Below are positions 1-7,015 of a DNA stretch of 36,796 nucleotides, one piece after another. The translations under genes and the position numbers were made by a program. The DNA comes from Sebaldella sp. S0638 (lineage in GTDB: Bacteria > Fusobacteriota > Fusobacteriia > Fusobacteriales > Leptotrichiaceae), in the NCBI RefSeq assembly GCF_024158605.1, contig NZ_JAMZGM010000035.1, positions 1 to 36,796 on the forward strand. The letters are read 5' to 3'. Numbering within the stretch: the stretch's first letter is position 1; each line of letters starts with the position of its first letter. The notes beneath the pieces were generated by a model. It searched no databases. It was not told the DNA's origin and saw nothing but the letters and a program-made list of their open reading frames with translations.

Positions 1-97
1 TTCCTCTTGAAAAGAACCATGATACTTTTTGTTCAAAGGCTCTTGCCTCATTCATTCTTTTGTACATTTCTCTATATGTTCCTTTTTTTTCTTTCAT
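1..97 (-). CDS. Thiamine-diphosphate dehydrogenase E1 alpha subunit, N-terminal fragment
   Basis: The gene runs off the left edge, so only 32 codons are visible. The start is ATG at 97-95, with an AAAGGAG ribosome site about six bases upstream. The visible protein contains TYREMYKRMNEARAFEQKV and then WFFSRG. This fits the first helix of the alpha subunit of pyruvate/acetoin dehydrogenase E1 components, where 'MY..M...R.FE.KV..LF..G' precedes the 'H...GQEA' motif, which would lie outside the window. An acetoin dehydrogenase alpha subunit is my best guess, but pyruvate or branched-chain versions fit equally well. Codon use looks like that of its neighbours. The family call rests on a short stretch and is inference. 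Confidence 0.55.
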   Translation of the reverse strand, partial: MKEKKGTYREMYKRMNEARAFEQKVSWFFSRG

Positions 98-128
98 TTC
101 TCTCTCTCCTTTGCTTTTTCATTCTTGA

Positions 129-197
129 ATTCTCTTTTCACCCGGTATTTATTTCCAGATAAGATTTTTCCCAATAAAACCCGGATTAAAAGAGAAT
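129..197. repeat. 10-base inverted repeat in the leader of the E1-alpha-like gene
   Basis: ATTCTCTTTT at 129-138 is an exact inverted copy of AAAAGAGAAT at 188-197. Between them lie two direct copies of ACCCGG. It sits upstream of the start at 97, so it could be a regulator site or a leader RNA stem. No function can be read from it. Confidence 0.4.
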
Positions 198-214
198 ATT
201 TAAGAAGGAAAATC

Positions 215-245
215 CTAAAAAGTTATTTTGTTTTTTATAAATAAC
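215..245 (-). terminator. Weak intrinsic terminator after the GatB-like gene
   Basis: On the minus strand GTTATTT (245-239) pairs with AAATAAC (228-222) and is followed by TTTTTAG. The stem is AT-rich and therefore weak, but it starts four bases after the stop of the gene at 249-506. Confidence 0.5.
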
Positions 246-248
246 GTA

Positions 249-506
249 TTACTTCTTCACATACTGTTTCAATCCCGTTTTTGTTTCTATTTCATTTCCC
301 GACACTACAGGAACCTTTGTTTCTATATGATTTTTTCCTAATATTACTATAACATCGGGAATCTTCGTTTCCTTGTTTATTTCGTATACATTTCTCCCTC
401 TTACTTCTACATCTATATTTCTTCCCCTGCAATATTCCGTGATTGTCTGCATTGTATAGTTCATTTTTTTGACAGATACTCCTGCTGCCACTAATACTTT
501 TTTCAT
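249..506 (-). CDS. GatB-like PTS IIB protein lacking the active-site cysteine
   Basis: An 85-residue protein with the layout of galactitol-type PTS IIB proteins: N-terminal VLVAAGVSV strand-loop, a helix ending in EYC, a central PDVIVILG strand and a C-terminal VPVVSGNEIETKTG strand-helix. In GatB-type proteins the first loop reads VACG, with the cysteine carrying the phosphate; here it reads VAAG (Ala8). The GCA codon is clear in the sequence. A GGGAGG ribosome site lies seven bases before the ATG. No matching IIA or IIC gene is adjacent. It is separated from the sorbitol PTS genes by a terminator at 586-640, so it appears to be its own unit. It may be a regulatory or degenerate IIB; phosphotransfer by the usual route should be impossible. 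Confidence 0.7.
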   Translation of the reverse strand: MKKVLVAAGVSVKKMNYTMQTITEYCRGRNIDVEVRGRNVYEINKETKIPDVIVILGKNHIETKVPVVSGNEIETKTGLKQYVKK

Positions 507-585
507 ACTATTTCCTCCCGAGTTCAGTATATATTTATGATATTTTTCTTTTAGATAATAACCCGCAATATTTTTTTATTTTTCT

Positions 586-640
586 CAAACAAAAAGAGCA
601 TCCGGAAATTAAATTTTACTTTTTATTCCAATACTCTTTT
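586..640 (-). terminator. Intrinsic terminator of the sorbitol-type PTS operon
   Basis: On the minus strand AAAAGAG (640-634) pairs with CTCTTTT (598-592). Inner pairs bring the stem to about 15 base pairs, with two G-U pairs and one bulged G. It is followed by TTTTTGTTTG. The wobble pairs are only valid in minus-strand RNA, which supports use by the srl genes that end at 735. Confidence 0.65.
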
Positions 641-645
641 CATCT

Positions 646-680
646 GCACAGACCCATAATTTTTTCATCTGAGTCTGTGC
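646..680 (-). repeat. Hairpin downstream of srlB
   Basis: GCACAGAC (646-653) and GTCTGTGC (673-680) are perfect inverted copies with a 19-base loop. TTTTCATCTG occurs just before the left arm and again inside the loop before the right arm. No T-run follows, so it is more likely an RNA-stabilising stem than a terminator. Confidence 0.4.
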
Positions 681-734
681 TTTCTGTAAAATTTATTTTC
701 TACAATTTACTTAAATAATCTTCCGGTATAAATG

Positions 735-1091
735 CTACTTGAAACTAATAAAATCACCTATTTCAATTATCGGATGATGTTCACCTGTGAGTTCTATCTG
801 TCCCGGAACCTCAGCTTCCTCCTTACCGGTAAACTTAAATGTGCAGTGTCCCAGTTCTTTCAGAGTAAGCATAGCTTCTGTACCCACAGCTGTTACCTTA
901 TACTCGTGTTTGCCTAAAATTATTTCATCTCCGACTTTTATATCTCTTTTTATCTCACCTTCTTCGTGCAAAATAGCTATTTCAGCCAGTTCCTCAGGTG
1001 CTATATCATCAAATATTATTAGACAGCCGCATTCTTCATATAGTTCTAATGCACTCATCCCGATTTTGTTAACTTTAACGTTATAATTCAT
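735..1091 (-). CDS. srlB: PTS glucitol/sorbitol-specific EIIA component
   Basis: This 118-residue cytoplasmic protein accepts phosphate from HPr and passes it to the EIIB domain encoded next door. It lines up end to end with the known glucitol EIIA: the early KIGMSALEL motif, the phospho-histidine in AILHEEGEI (His42, equivalent to His43 of the E. coli protein), the VTAVG turn and the late ELGHCTFKF strand. The length is typical of the family. The start ATG at 1091 has an AAAGG ribosome site. It is the third PTS gene of the unit, 17 bases after srlE. Its role is import and phosphorylation of a hexitol such as sorbitol; the true substrate is not fixed by sequence. Confidence 0.93.
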   Translation of the reverse strand: MNYNVKVNKIGMSALELYEECGCLIIFDDIAPEELAEIAILHEEGEIKRDIKVGDEIILGKHEYKVTAVGTEAMLTLKELGHCTFKFTGKEEAEVPGQIELTGEHHPIIEIGDFISFK

Positions 1092-1108
1092 GTACCTTTC
1101 CTTTCTGC

Positions 1109-2122
1109 CTAAAATAATCCTATACTTGCCACGTAAGCCAATGCCACAGATACCGGACCGGTAATCAATCTCGAGAACAGTATTGCCGGCACTCCTATTT
1201 CTATTGTCTCAGCTTCAGCATCACCCAAACTCAATCCAACCGGTATAAAGTCACATCCTACCTGCGGATCAATTGCGAATAATGCTGGTAATGCCAATGA
1301 TGCCGGTATAGATCCAAGTCCTATCTGAGTACCTACAAGCACTCCTACTACTTGGGCTATAACTGCCCCAGGACCTAACAGTGGTGAAAACACAGGTATT
1401 GCACATATTATCGAAATTACTAAAAGTCCGATCATATTACCTGCGAGAGGAGCCAGTTTATTTGCTATAAAGTCTCCTATTCCCGTACCTAATATTATAC
1501 CTATTAACATACTCGTAAAAGCCATAAACGGTAATATATTTTTTATTACAGTTTCAATTACTTCTCTACCTGACTGATAGAAAATTGCTATTACTCCGCC
1601 TGTAGCTTTTCCAAGTCTAGTCAGAAAACCTTCTTTTTCATACTTAGTATCTGCAAGCTTTTCTCTGGCTTCTTTTTTTAGTGCCTCACCTTTTTGCTTG
1701 TTTGTCATACCTTCCATAGAATCTGCTTCAGCTGCTGCTGCAACAGTTTCTCCTTCTTCTGCCAGAGTCACATTATTTTCTTTTACATCTGATACATAAA
1801 TATCTGAAGTTATGTACTGAGCCAACGGCCCTGCCTGTCCCACAGGCATTACATTAATAGTAAAAATTCTCTTTTTAGGGTACACACCACATCTTGCTGT
1901 TCCCCCGCAGTCTACTATTACTACCATTATTTCATCTTCAGGTACTCCGGTAACAAATCCGTTAACTATTTCGCAGCCAGTTAATTCAGCCAGTTTGTGA
2001 GCTAAAGGATGGATTGTTTTTCCAGTAATACTTACTATTTTATTTTTCTTTTCCGTTGGAGTGATAATTAACGGACCACCCCATCCATTTGGACCTTTTA
2101 CTATTTTCACCGATTTATACAT
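1109..2122 (-). CDS. srlE: PTS glucitol/sorbitol-specific EIIBC component
   Basis: The N-terminal IIB domain (about residues 1-130) has the GWGGPL motif and the phospho-cysteine in VDCGGTARCG (Cys72). The rest is the first half of the membrane IIC domain, with hydrophobic helices from about residue 190 to the end. An acidic, alanine-rich linker joins the two parts. I chose the ATG at 2122: an AGGAGG ribosome site lies six bases before it, and the protein then starts MYKSVKIVKG, as in relatives. A GTG at 2137 and an ATG at 2128 overlap or touch the ribosome site and are unlikely starts. The stop of srlA lies next to that ribosome site, implying translational coupling. The membrane domain needs srlA for completeness. 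Confidence 0.93.
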   Translation of the reverse strand: MYKSVKIVKGPNGWGGPLIITPTEKKNKIVSITGKTIHPLAHKLAELTGCEIVNGFVTGVPEDEIMVVIVDCGGTARCGVYPKKRIFTINVMPVGQAGPLAQYITSDIYVSDVKENNVTLAEEGETVAAAAEADSMEGMTNKQKGEALKKEAREKLADTKYEKEGFLTRLGKATGGVIAIFYQSGREVIETVIKNILPFMAFTSMLIGIILGTGIGDFIANKLAPLAGNMIGLLVISIICAIPVFSPLLGPGAVIAQVVGVLVGTQIGLGSIPASLALPALFAIDPQVGCDFIPVGLSLGDAEAETIEIGVPAILFSRLITGPVSVALAYVASIGLF

Positions 2123-2133
2123 ACTCATCCTCC

Positions 2134-2685
2134 TCACCCAGCTTTAGCTACTTTTTTAGATTTTCTACCCATTAATATAAGTGTAATTCTCTCTGTCAGA
2201 ACACCTCTCATGAATATGACAACTATTCCCACAAGAAAATATCTTGTTGCAAGTCCTGCTGTCGGAAGACCCAGCTGTGTGATTCCGTTAGCAATTCCCA
2301 TAAATACAAACAGCTCTCCTGCGTTAGCATGTGGGAATAAACCAGTTACCGGATGGACAAATGATACTGCCGAATCATAAAATGCCGGTTTATACTTTTC
2401 TTCAACGAATTTTCCAAAAGTGTAACACATTGGATTCGTTAAAAATAATACTGCTAATATTGGTAGTAATGTGTATCTTGTAATTATATTCTTAGAAGCC
2501 CATCTAGCTGCTTTATTTACCCTTTCTTCCCCGATTAATTTTATAACAGCTGTTATCCCTGTCATTAATACCACTAATAATGGAATTATTCCTGAAACCC
2601 AGCCGGCAAATACCTCTCCGCCTTGTTGAAACAGACCTATAAAGTGCGTTGCGATTTTTGATATAAAATCAATAATACCAAACAT
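2134..2685 (-). CDS. srlA: PTS glucitol/sorbitol-specific EIIC2 membrane component
   Basis: A 183-residue membrane protein matching the separate EIIC2 subunit of glucitol systems. It has hydrophobic segments near residues 30-50, 75-90 and 145-170. The polar loop VHPVTGLFPHANAGELFVF and the segment GLPTAGLATRYFLVG are characteristic of the family. The ATG at 2685 has an AGGAGG site six bases upstream. A 174-base gap separates it from the oxidoreductase gene. That gap holds three TGCA-centred elements and no clear terminator, so srlA may be read from both an upstream and a local start. Together with srlE it forms the channel. Confidence 0.92.
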   Translation of the reverse strand: MFGIIDFISKIATHFIGLFQQGGEVFAGWVSGIIPLLVVLMTGITAVIKLIGEERVNKAARWASKNIITRYTLLPILAVLFLTNPMCYTFGKFVEEKYKPAFYDSAVSFVHPVTGLFPHANAGELFVFMGIANGITQLGLPTAGLATRYFLVGIVVIFMRGVLTERITLILMGRKSKKVAKAG

Positions 2686-2773
2686 CTTAAACCTCCTAAT
2701 TTTTAAATACTATTCTGCCTAAATCAAAATCAAATATTCTTTGAAATAAACAAGGTACTAAATTCAGCTCCTC

Positions 2774-2818
2774 TTTTATGCACTAAGATTTTTTTATGCA
2801 TTATCAAAAATGCATTTT
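2774..2818. promoter_or_regulatory. Cluster of three TGCA-centred elements upstream of srlA
   Basis: TTTTATGCAC (2774-2783), TTTTATGCAT (2792-2801) and the palindrome AAAATGCATTTT (2807-2818) lie in the gap before srlA, with TGCA cores 18 and 14 bases apart. This could be an operator array. The regulator is unknown and the assignment is inference. Confidence 0.35.
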
Positions 2819-2859
2819 ACCGATAAAATTACAAGAATTTATTTATTCCTTTCTCAAAA

Positions 2860-4152
2860 TTAACCAAATAATTTGTCCTGTACTCTTCTTAACTGCAGTA
2901 TAAATGAACTTTCGTCAAGCTCTACCATATCATAAGTTATTACTTCACCTTTTTTAACATCTTTTACTAATTTTGTTTTCTTAGTTATTAATCCCACAGG
3001 AAGTGCATTCATTTCTTTAGCCGTTTCATATACTTCCACTGAACCATATACTGTATATCCTCCGATTCCGTCTAAGTTTTCTCCTGCTTTAAGATCTTTT
3101 TTAGCTATAGTAATTACTTCTGAAACAAGTCCTCCCATTGGAGCTATTGTAGCTTCATGGTCTATTACAGCTTTTGCAGCTGATAATGGTGTTTCAAGAC
3201 TGCACAGGTGATATGGTCTGTATAAAATGTAGTTCGGCCCGTCTCCCATATCCAGATATTTCATTTCTTTTCTTACTTCTTCCAGCTTGCTTGATACTAC
3301 TACGAATACTCCAGGTGCTATTCCGTCAACGAAATCTACTACACCGTATTTGCTCAGTATTCCTCCTTCTTCTTTCAGACTGAATACTTTCGGTACATCA
3401 TTTACTTCACCTTTTATTCCGTGTGCCCCTCTTACATCAGGTATATATCCTGTGGCATTTGACATTACAGCTAACTCGACCATTGTCTTACTTCCTTCTT
3501 TAAATGAAGCAAGCATGTGTGCGCTGACTCCTCTTCTTTCAGCTTCTTCGGCTACTGTATCAGGATTACAGTCTTTGTCAATTTTATTATTTTTTCCTTT
3601 TCCTATTACTCTTACATCAAATCCTGCTGCTTTTGCAAAATCATATAATTCTTTTGTTGCTGCCGGTTCGTCTCCTGCTGCTCCTGTATATACTACTCCT
3701 GCATTATCAGCCAGTTTTTTTAGCAAAGGCCCGATAACAACATCAGTTTCAGCATTTAACATTACTAAGTGTTTTTTCCCCATGATAGTATCAAGGGCTA
3801 TTTTAGCTCCTACTTCTGTTACTCCTGTTGCTTCGATCAGAACTTCTATTTTTTTAGAATCTGTTACTACTTTTGAATCATCTGTTACAACGAAGTTCCC
3901 TTGCGAGATCCATTCATCAGCTTCACACGGACACTTTGTATACTTTATTTTGTCTTCAGCAACTCCTGCGTGCAGCAAAGCTTTTTTAGCCAGTTCTGTG
4001 TTTATATCCACTACTATTGCAGGATTCATCCCTTCCATAAGATACATTTGGCTTACCATTCCCTGCCCCATTTGTCCTGCACCTATTATTCCTGTCAGTA
4101 TAGGTGTTCCGGCTTTCTCAAGCTTTTCCAGCTTATAGTTCAATCCTAACAT
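2860..4152 (-). CDS. DXR-like / homoserine-dehydrogenase-like oxidoreductase with C-terminal SAF domain
   Basis: This 430-residue protein has an N-terminal NAD(P)-binding Rossmann fold: GIIGAGQMGQGMVSQM (about residues 22-37) and AIVVDIN. A middle catalytic region includes GAAGDEPAA and MVELAVMSNATGY. The C-terminus looks like a SAF domain (DLKAGENLDGIGGYTVYG, then KTKLVKDVKKGEVITYDMV). Length and layout fit the family that includes the Brucella DXR-like enzyme (DRL) and many uncharacterised proteins annotated as homoserine dehydrogenase-like. Only some members make the isoprenoid precursor, so that role is not assumed here. It is the first gene of the sorbitol-type PTS unit, with its own strong promoter at 4216-4243. 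No sorbitol-6-phosphate dehydrogenase is visible, so it may act on the imported sugar phosphate. Confidence 0.8.
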   Translation of the reverse strand: MLGLNYKLEKLEKAGTPILTGIIGAGQMGQGMVSQMYLMEGMNPAIVVDINTELAKKALLHAGVAEDKIKYTKCPCEADEWISQGNFVVTDDSKVVTDSKKIEVLIEATGVTEVGAKIALDTIMGKKHLVMLNAETDVVIGPLLKKLADNAGVVYTGAAGDEPAATKELYDFAKAAGFDVRVIGKGKNNKIDKDCNPDTVAEEAERRGVSAHMLASFKEGSKTMVELAVMSNATGYIPDVRGAHGIKGEVNDVPKVFSLKEEGGILSKYGVVDFVDGIAPGVFVVVSSKLEEVRKEMKYLDMGDGPNYILYRPYHLCSLETPLSAAKAVIDHEATIAPMGGLVSEVITIAKKDLKAGENLDGIGGYTVYGSVEVYETAKEMNALPVGLITKKTKLVKDVKKGEVITYDMVELDESSFILQLRRVQDKLFG

Positions 4153-4215
4153 AAACTTCCTCCTAAAATATATTTTATTTTTACATTTGTTTTCACATTT
4201 TACTTTTGATAATTA

Positions 4216-4243
4216 ATTATACTTCATTTTTTACCATTGTCAA
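4216..4243 (-). promoter_or_regulatory. Promoter of the oxidoreductase-srlAEB unit
   Basis: The minus strand has TTGACA (4243-4238), a 16-base spacer and TATAAT (4221-4216), both consensus boxes. The leader to the ATG at 4152 is about 58 bases. Two ACATTTGT copies flank it (near 4183 and 4275) and could be operator half-sites. Confidence 0.75.
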
Positions 4244-4402
4244 CATTATTTTTCTTTTTGAAAACTCACTTAACATTTGTAAAAATATTTTTTTTATAAT
4301 TTTAGAAAGTTATTTTATTTTTGTGATCTATAACTAAATATTGGTGATTCATGGATATTTTGATGTTTTTTTATTTTATATTTTTTTCATTAACAAACTA
4401 AA

Positions 4403-4456
4403 ATATAACTTAAATAAATAATAAAAATAATCGTTTTTTATTATTTTAAGTTATAT
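4403..4456. repeat. AT-only long inverted repeat
   Basis: ATATAACTTAAA at 4403-4414 pairs with TTTAAGTTATAT at 4445-4456. The inner arms, ATAATAAAAA and TTTTTATTAT, pair again around a short TAATCG-containing centre, with a small bulge. In such AT-rich DNA chance is possible, but the stem is over 20 base pairs. Confidence 0.4.
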
Positions 4457-4955
4457 AAATAAATAATATACTATATTTAACCATAATATATATAAATATA
4501 TTTTTACTTTTATGTTTGCATTTGTAAAAATAATTAAGTATTTAAAAAAAAACGGCTTTTTTATCTTAAAGCCAATTTTCCCTTTTATTACTATAGATAA
4601 TAAAACATTTATACTGGCAATACCTTATATCATTTTTACTTTTGGTATCTTGTTTCACCTGTATCTGAAAAATCATTTTTTTGTTCTTCAGATTTACTTC
4701 CGCTGTTTTCTGTCATTTTCCTCCTTCTTTTATTTTTCTTCGTTTCTTCTTGCTTTTCACCTCCATATACTGATAATATATTTTACCTCATTTCTGGATT
4801 TTGAAAAGTATTTTTATACAGGTTTACAGTCTCTTTCTTCTGTTTCACAGGAAAAATGTCATGTGTACCATTTTTTTATTTTACATCATTTAAATTTTAG
4901 AATGAAAAACAAATTCTTTTTTCTATATTTACAAATGTTATAAAAATAATAACTA

Positions 4956-4964
4956 TGTTATAAT
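4956..4964 (+). promoter_or_regulatory. Extended -10 promoter for the PHP phosphatase gene
   Basis: TGTTATAAT at 4956-4964 matches the extended -10 pattern TGnTATAAT. The -35 region is poor, as is common for this class. The start codon follows about 30 bases downstream, behind a GAAAGGTGG ribosome site. Confidence 0.6.
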
Positions 4965-4996
4965 GAATTATATTTTTTCAGAAAGGTGGTAAGCAA

Positions 4997-5833
4997 ATGT
5001 TAGCAGATTATCATATACACTCAGAATACAGTGATGATTCAGTTGAACCAATGGAAACAATCATTAAAAGTGCAATAGGTAAAAATATTTCCGAGATATG
5101 TTTTACCGACCATGTTGACTATAACATAAAATTAGACCATGATACCTTTAATCAAATGAATGATGAGGAAAAGGTCAAAAACAAAAAAGTATTAAATGTG
5201 GACTATCCCAATTATTTTAGAGAGATAGAAACTCTGAAAAATAAATACAAAGATCAGATCATAATAAAAAAAGGACTGGAATTCGGGATACAGACGCACA
5301 CAATCAGCAGATTCCAGAGTTTATTTGACAGTTATGATTTAGATTTTGTTATTCTTTCATGTCATCAGGTGGATAATAAGGAATTTTGGACTTATGACTA
5401 TCAGGAAGGGAAAACAGAAGACGAATATAATTTAGGATATTATGAGGAGATTTACAAATGCATACATCAGTATAATGATTACAGCGTACTGGGACATCTT
5501 GACCTGATTCAGAGATATAATAAGAGAATCTATCCTTTTGAAAAATCCAAAGATATTATTACAAAAATTTTAGAAAAGATTATTAAAGAAAATAAGGGAA
5601 TCGAAATAAATACTTCCAGCTTTGCATATAAACTGGAAGACCTGACACCATCAAGAGAAATTTTAGCACTGTATCATCAGCTGGGCGGAAAAATCATTAC
5701 TATTGGTTCCGACGCTCATAACGCTGAAAGCGTGGGCAGCCATATTGCTTTTATTCAACAGGAATTAAAGAATATCGGTTTTCGTTACTTTTGTACATTT
5801 GACAAAATGAAGCCTGTTTTTCATGAATTATGA
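4997..5833 (+). CDS. PHP-family histidinol-phosphatase-like phosphoesterase
   Basis: This 278-residue metal-dependent phosphatase is of the HisJ/HisK type. PHP metal-binding motifs appear in order: DYHIHSEYSDDS (residues 4-15), CFTDHVDY, KKGLEFGIQ, VILSCHQVD, SVLGHLDLIQRY and TIGSDAHNAESVG. Length and spacing fit histidinol phosphatases that hydrolyse L-histidinol phosphate. No histidine biosynthesis genes are nearby, so another phosphate ester substrate is possible. It has its own promoter and a GAAAGGTGG ribosome site and ends at a two-way terminator. It is a single-gene unit convergent with another PHP gene of a different subfamily. Confidence 0.85.
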   Translation: MLADYHIHSEYSDDSVEPMETIIKSAIGKNISEICFTDHVDYNIKLDHDTFNQMNDEEKVKNKKVLNVDYPNYFREIETLKNKYKDQIIIKKGLEFGIQTHTISRFQSLFDSYDLDFVILSCHQVDNKEFWTYDYQEGKTEDEYNLGYYEEIYKCIHQYNDYSVLGHLDLIQRYNKRIYPFEKSKDIITKILEKIIKENKGIEINTSSFAYKLEDLTPSREILALYHQLGGKIITIGSDAHNAESVGSHIAFIQQELKNIGFRYFCTFDKMKPVFHEL

Positions 5834-5847
5834 TTTTAATTAATAAT

Positions 5848-5892
5848 AAAAACTGGTCTGTCAGGTGATTTAAGCTGAATAGACCAGTTTTT
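5848..5892. terminator. Bidirectional intrinsic terminator
   Basis: AAAAACTGGTCT (5848-5859) pairs perfectly with AGACCAGTTTTT (5881-5892). A-runs and T-runs on both sides allow it to end the plus-strand gene that stops at 5833 and the minus-strand gene that stops at 5952. Confidence 0.85.
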
Positions 5893-5951
5893 CCATTGAT
5901 ATTAGAAATATTTATTATTCTGAGATTCTATTTATATTATGATACTAATTA

Positions 5952-6683
5952 TTAAAATCTCTCCCTCTCCCTGTTTACCCTTATAAACTCCCTGAATTTA
6001 TCTGCCGAACTGTTTATCACCAACTCCTCAGGAAACCCGACACTGTCCAGAACCTTTTCCACATTCTCAAAATTGGCAATATCAGTCATATAATGTGCAT
6101 CACTGCTTACCAACACAGGTATATTAAGCTTTCTGCATAACTCTAATATTTTCACCGAATTTTCAAATGTATTCTTCCGGCTGCTACTTCTCAGCGAATT
6201 ATTATTTATCTCCAATAATACATGATACTCTTTTGCTGCCTGAACCACTTCATCATAATCAAGAGGACAGTTTCCGTCATCCGGGTGGCTGATTATATCA
6301 ATTACAGGATTTTTTATTGTATTTATTATTGCCTGAGTGTTTTCAGCCATAGTTCCGTATTCATAACACATACTGTGAATTCCGGCAATACGCACATCCA
6401 AATGTCTGAAATACCGTTCATTCAGTCCCAAAGTTCCCTTATAATCGAGAATATTTATCTCTGCACCAAGCATAAGCTCTATTCCAAACATATTTCTAGG
6501 AACTACTCCCATATTGCCAAAGTAGAATTCATCACATGTCCCCGGAATTCCTGTGGTATGCTCTGTTATCCCAAGTATTTTCAGCCCTTTTTCCGAAGCT
6601 GCCCTTGCCATTTCTGTTATTGTTCCGTAAGCATGCCCGCTTGCTATGGTATGAGTATGCACATCCAGTTCATATCTTCTCAT
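5952..6683 (-). CDS. PHP-domain phosphatase of the YcdX type
   Basis: This 243-residue protein aligns along its length with E. coli YcdX-type zinc phosphatases: LDVHTHTIASGHAYGT at the start, ITEHTTGIPG, the MLGAEINILD segment, RIAGIHSMCYEYGT, DIISHPDDGN, LEINNNSLR and LVSSDAHYMTD. These supply the His, Asp and Glu ligands for a trinuclear metal site. The cellular substrate of the family is unsettled. An AAAAGGAG site precedes the ATG at 6683. It lies downstream of the rhamnose operon but is separated from it by the perfect palindromic terminator at 6961-6990, so it is probably independent, with a candidate promoter (TTGTAA, 17 bases, TAAAAT) near 6750-6785. Confidence 0.87.
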   Translation of the reverse strand: MRRYELDVHTHTIASGHAYGTITEMARAASEKGLKILGITEHTTGIPGTCDEFYFGNMGVVPRNMFGIELMLGAEINILDYKGTLGLNERYFRHLDVRIAGIHSMCYEYGTMAENTQAIINTIKNPVIDIISHPDDGNCPLDYDEVVQAAKEYHVLLEINNNSLRSSSRKNTFENSVKILELCRKLNIPVLVSSDAHYMTDIANFENVEKVLDSVGFPEELVINSSADKFREFIRVNRERERF

Positions 6684-7015
6684 TGTTTTCTCCTTTTCAG
6701 CCTTTCATCGTAAGCTAACTGTGATATTTGTTATGTCAATGCTTCTTTTTATTTTCATTTTACTACAATATAAAATGAATTACAATGCGAAAATCCGGTT
6801 CAAAAAATCTGAGTTTCCCTGCCTTACTTATATACTTTTGGTTGTTCCTCATATAATATTTAATTCCGTATCTTATTCTCTTCATATGCACAATCAAACC
6901 CAAACCAGAATACCATCCCCTCTGCACCTCAAGAAAAAAACATAAATATATTATAACAAAACTCCTGAAAAATCATGATTTTTCAGGAGTACCCGTACTT
7001 TATCAATTTGTTTAT
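6684..7015. other. Intergenic region between fucO and the YcdX-type gene
   Basis: It contains the fucO terminator (6961-6990) and the leader of the downstream phosphatase. A 40-codon minus-strand frame and a 74-codon plus-strand frame occur, but neither has a clear ribosome site or family likeness. I see no gene. Confidence 0.55.
6951..6990 (-). terminator. Intrinsic terminator after fucO
   Basis: Positions 6961-6990 form a perfect 30-base palindrome with arms ACTCCTGAAAAATCA and TGATTTTTCAGGAGT. On the minus strand it is followed by TTTGTTATAA. It lies 25 bases past the fucO stop and ends the rhamnose operon. Confidence 0.8.

Larger units (their letters stand above)
4153..4996. other. AT-rich intergenic region between divergent units
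   Basis: This 844-base gap holds the promoter of the oxidoreductase-srl unit at its left end and that of the PHP phosphatase at its right end. It has several ATTTGTAAAAA-like repeats and one long AT-only inverted repeat. A 143-codon open frame at 4512-4943 (plus) is rich in Phe, Ile and Leu codons, has no ribosome site and resembles no family I know. I see no convincing gene here. Confidence 0.6.

Noticed and set aside
29-244. 71-codon plus-strand frame
   Set aside because: Very rich in Phe and Ser from pyrimidine runs, no ribosome site, and it overlaps the better supported E1-alpha start on the other strand.
2123-2137. Upstream GTG and ATG starts for srlE
   Set aside because: They lie inside or against the AGGAGG ribosome site; the ATG at 2122 has normal spacing and matches the family N-terminus.
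3287-4138. 283-codon plus-strand frame
   Set aside because: It is antisense to the oxidoreductase gene, whose family motifs and ribosome site are clear; long antisense frames arise from biased codon use.
4512-4943. 143-codon plus-strand frame in the AT-rich gap
   Set aside because: Phe/Ile/Leu-rich composition expected from AT-rich DNA, no ribosome site, no recognisable motif, and a large share of aromatic residues without a regular membrane pattern.
6721-6945. 74-codon plus-strand frame, and a 40-codon minus-strand frame in the same gap
   Set aside because: Neither has a ribosome site or family likeness; both lie in the leader region of the YcdX-type gene.
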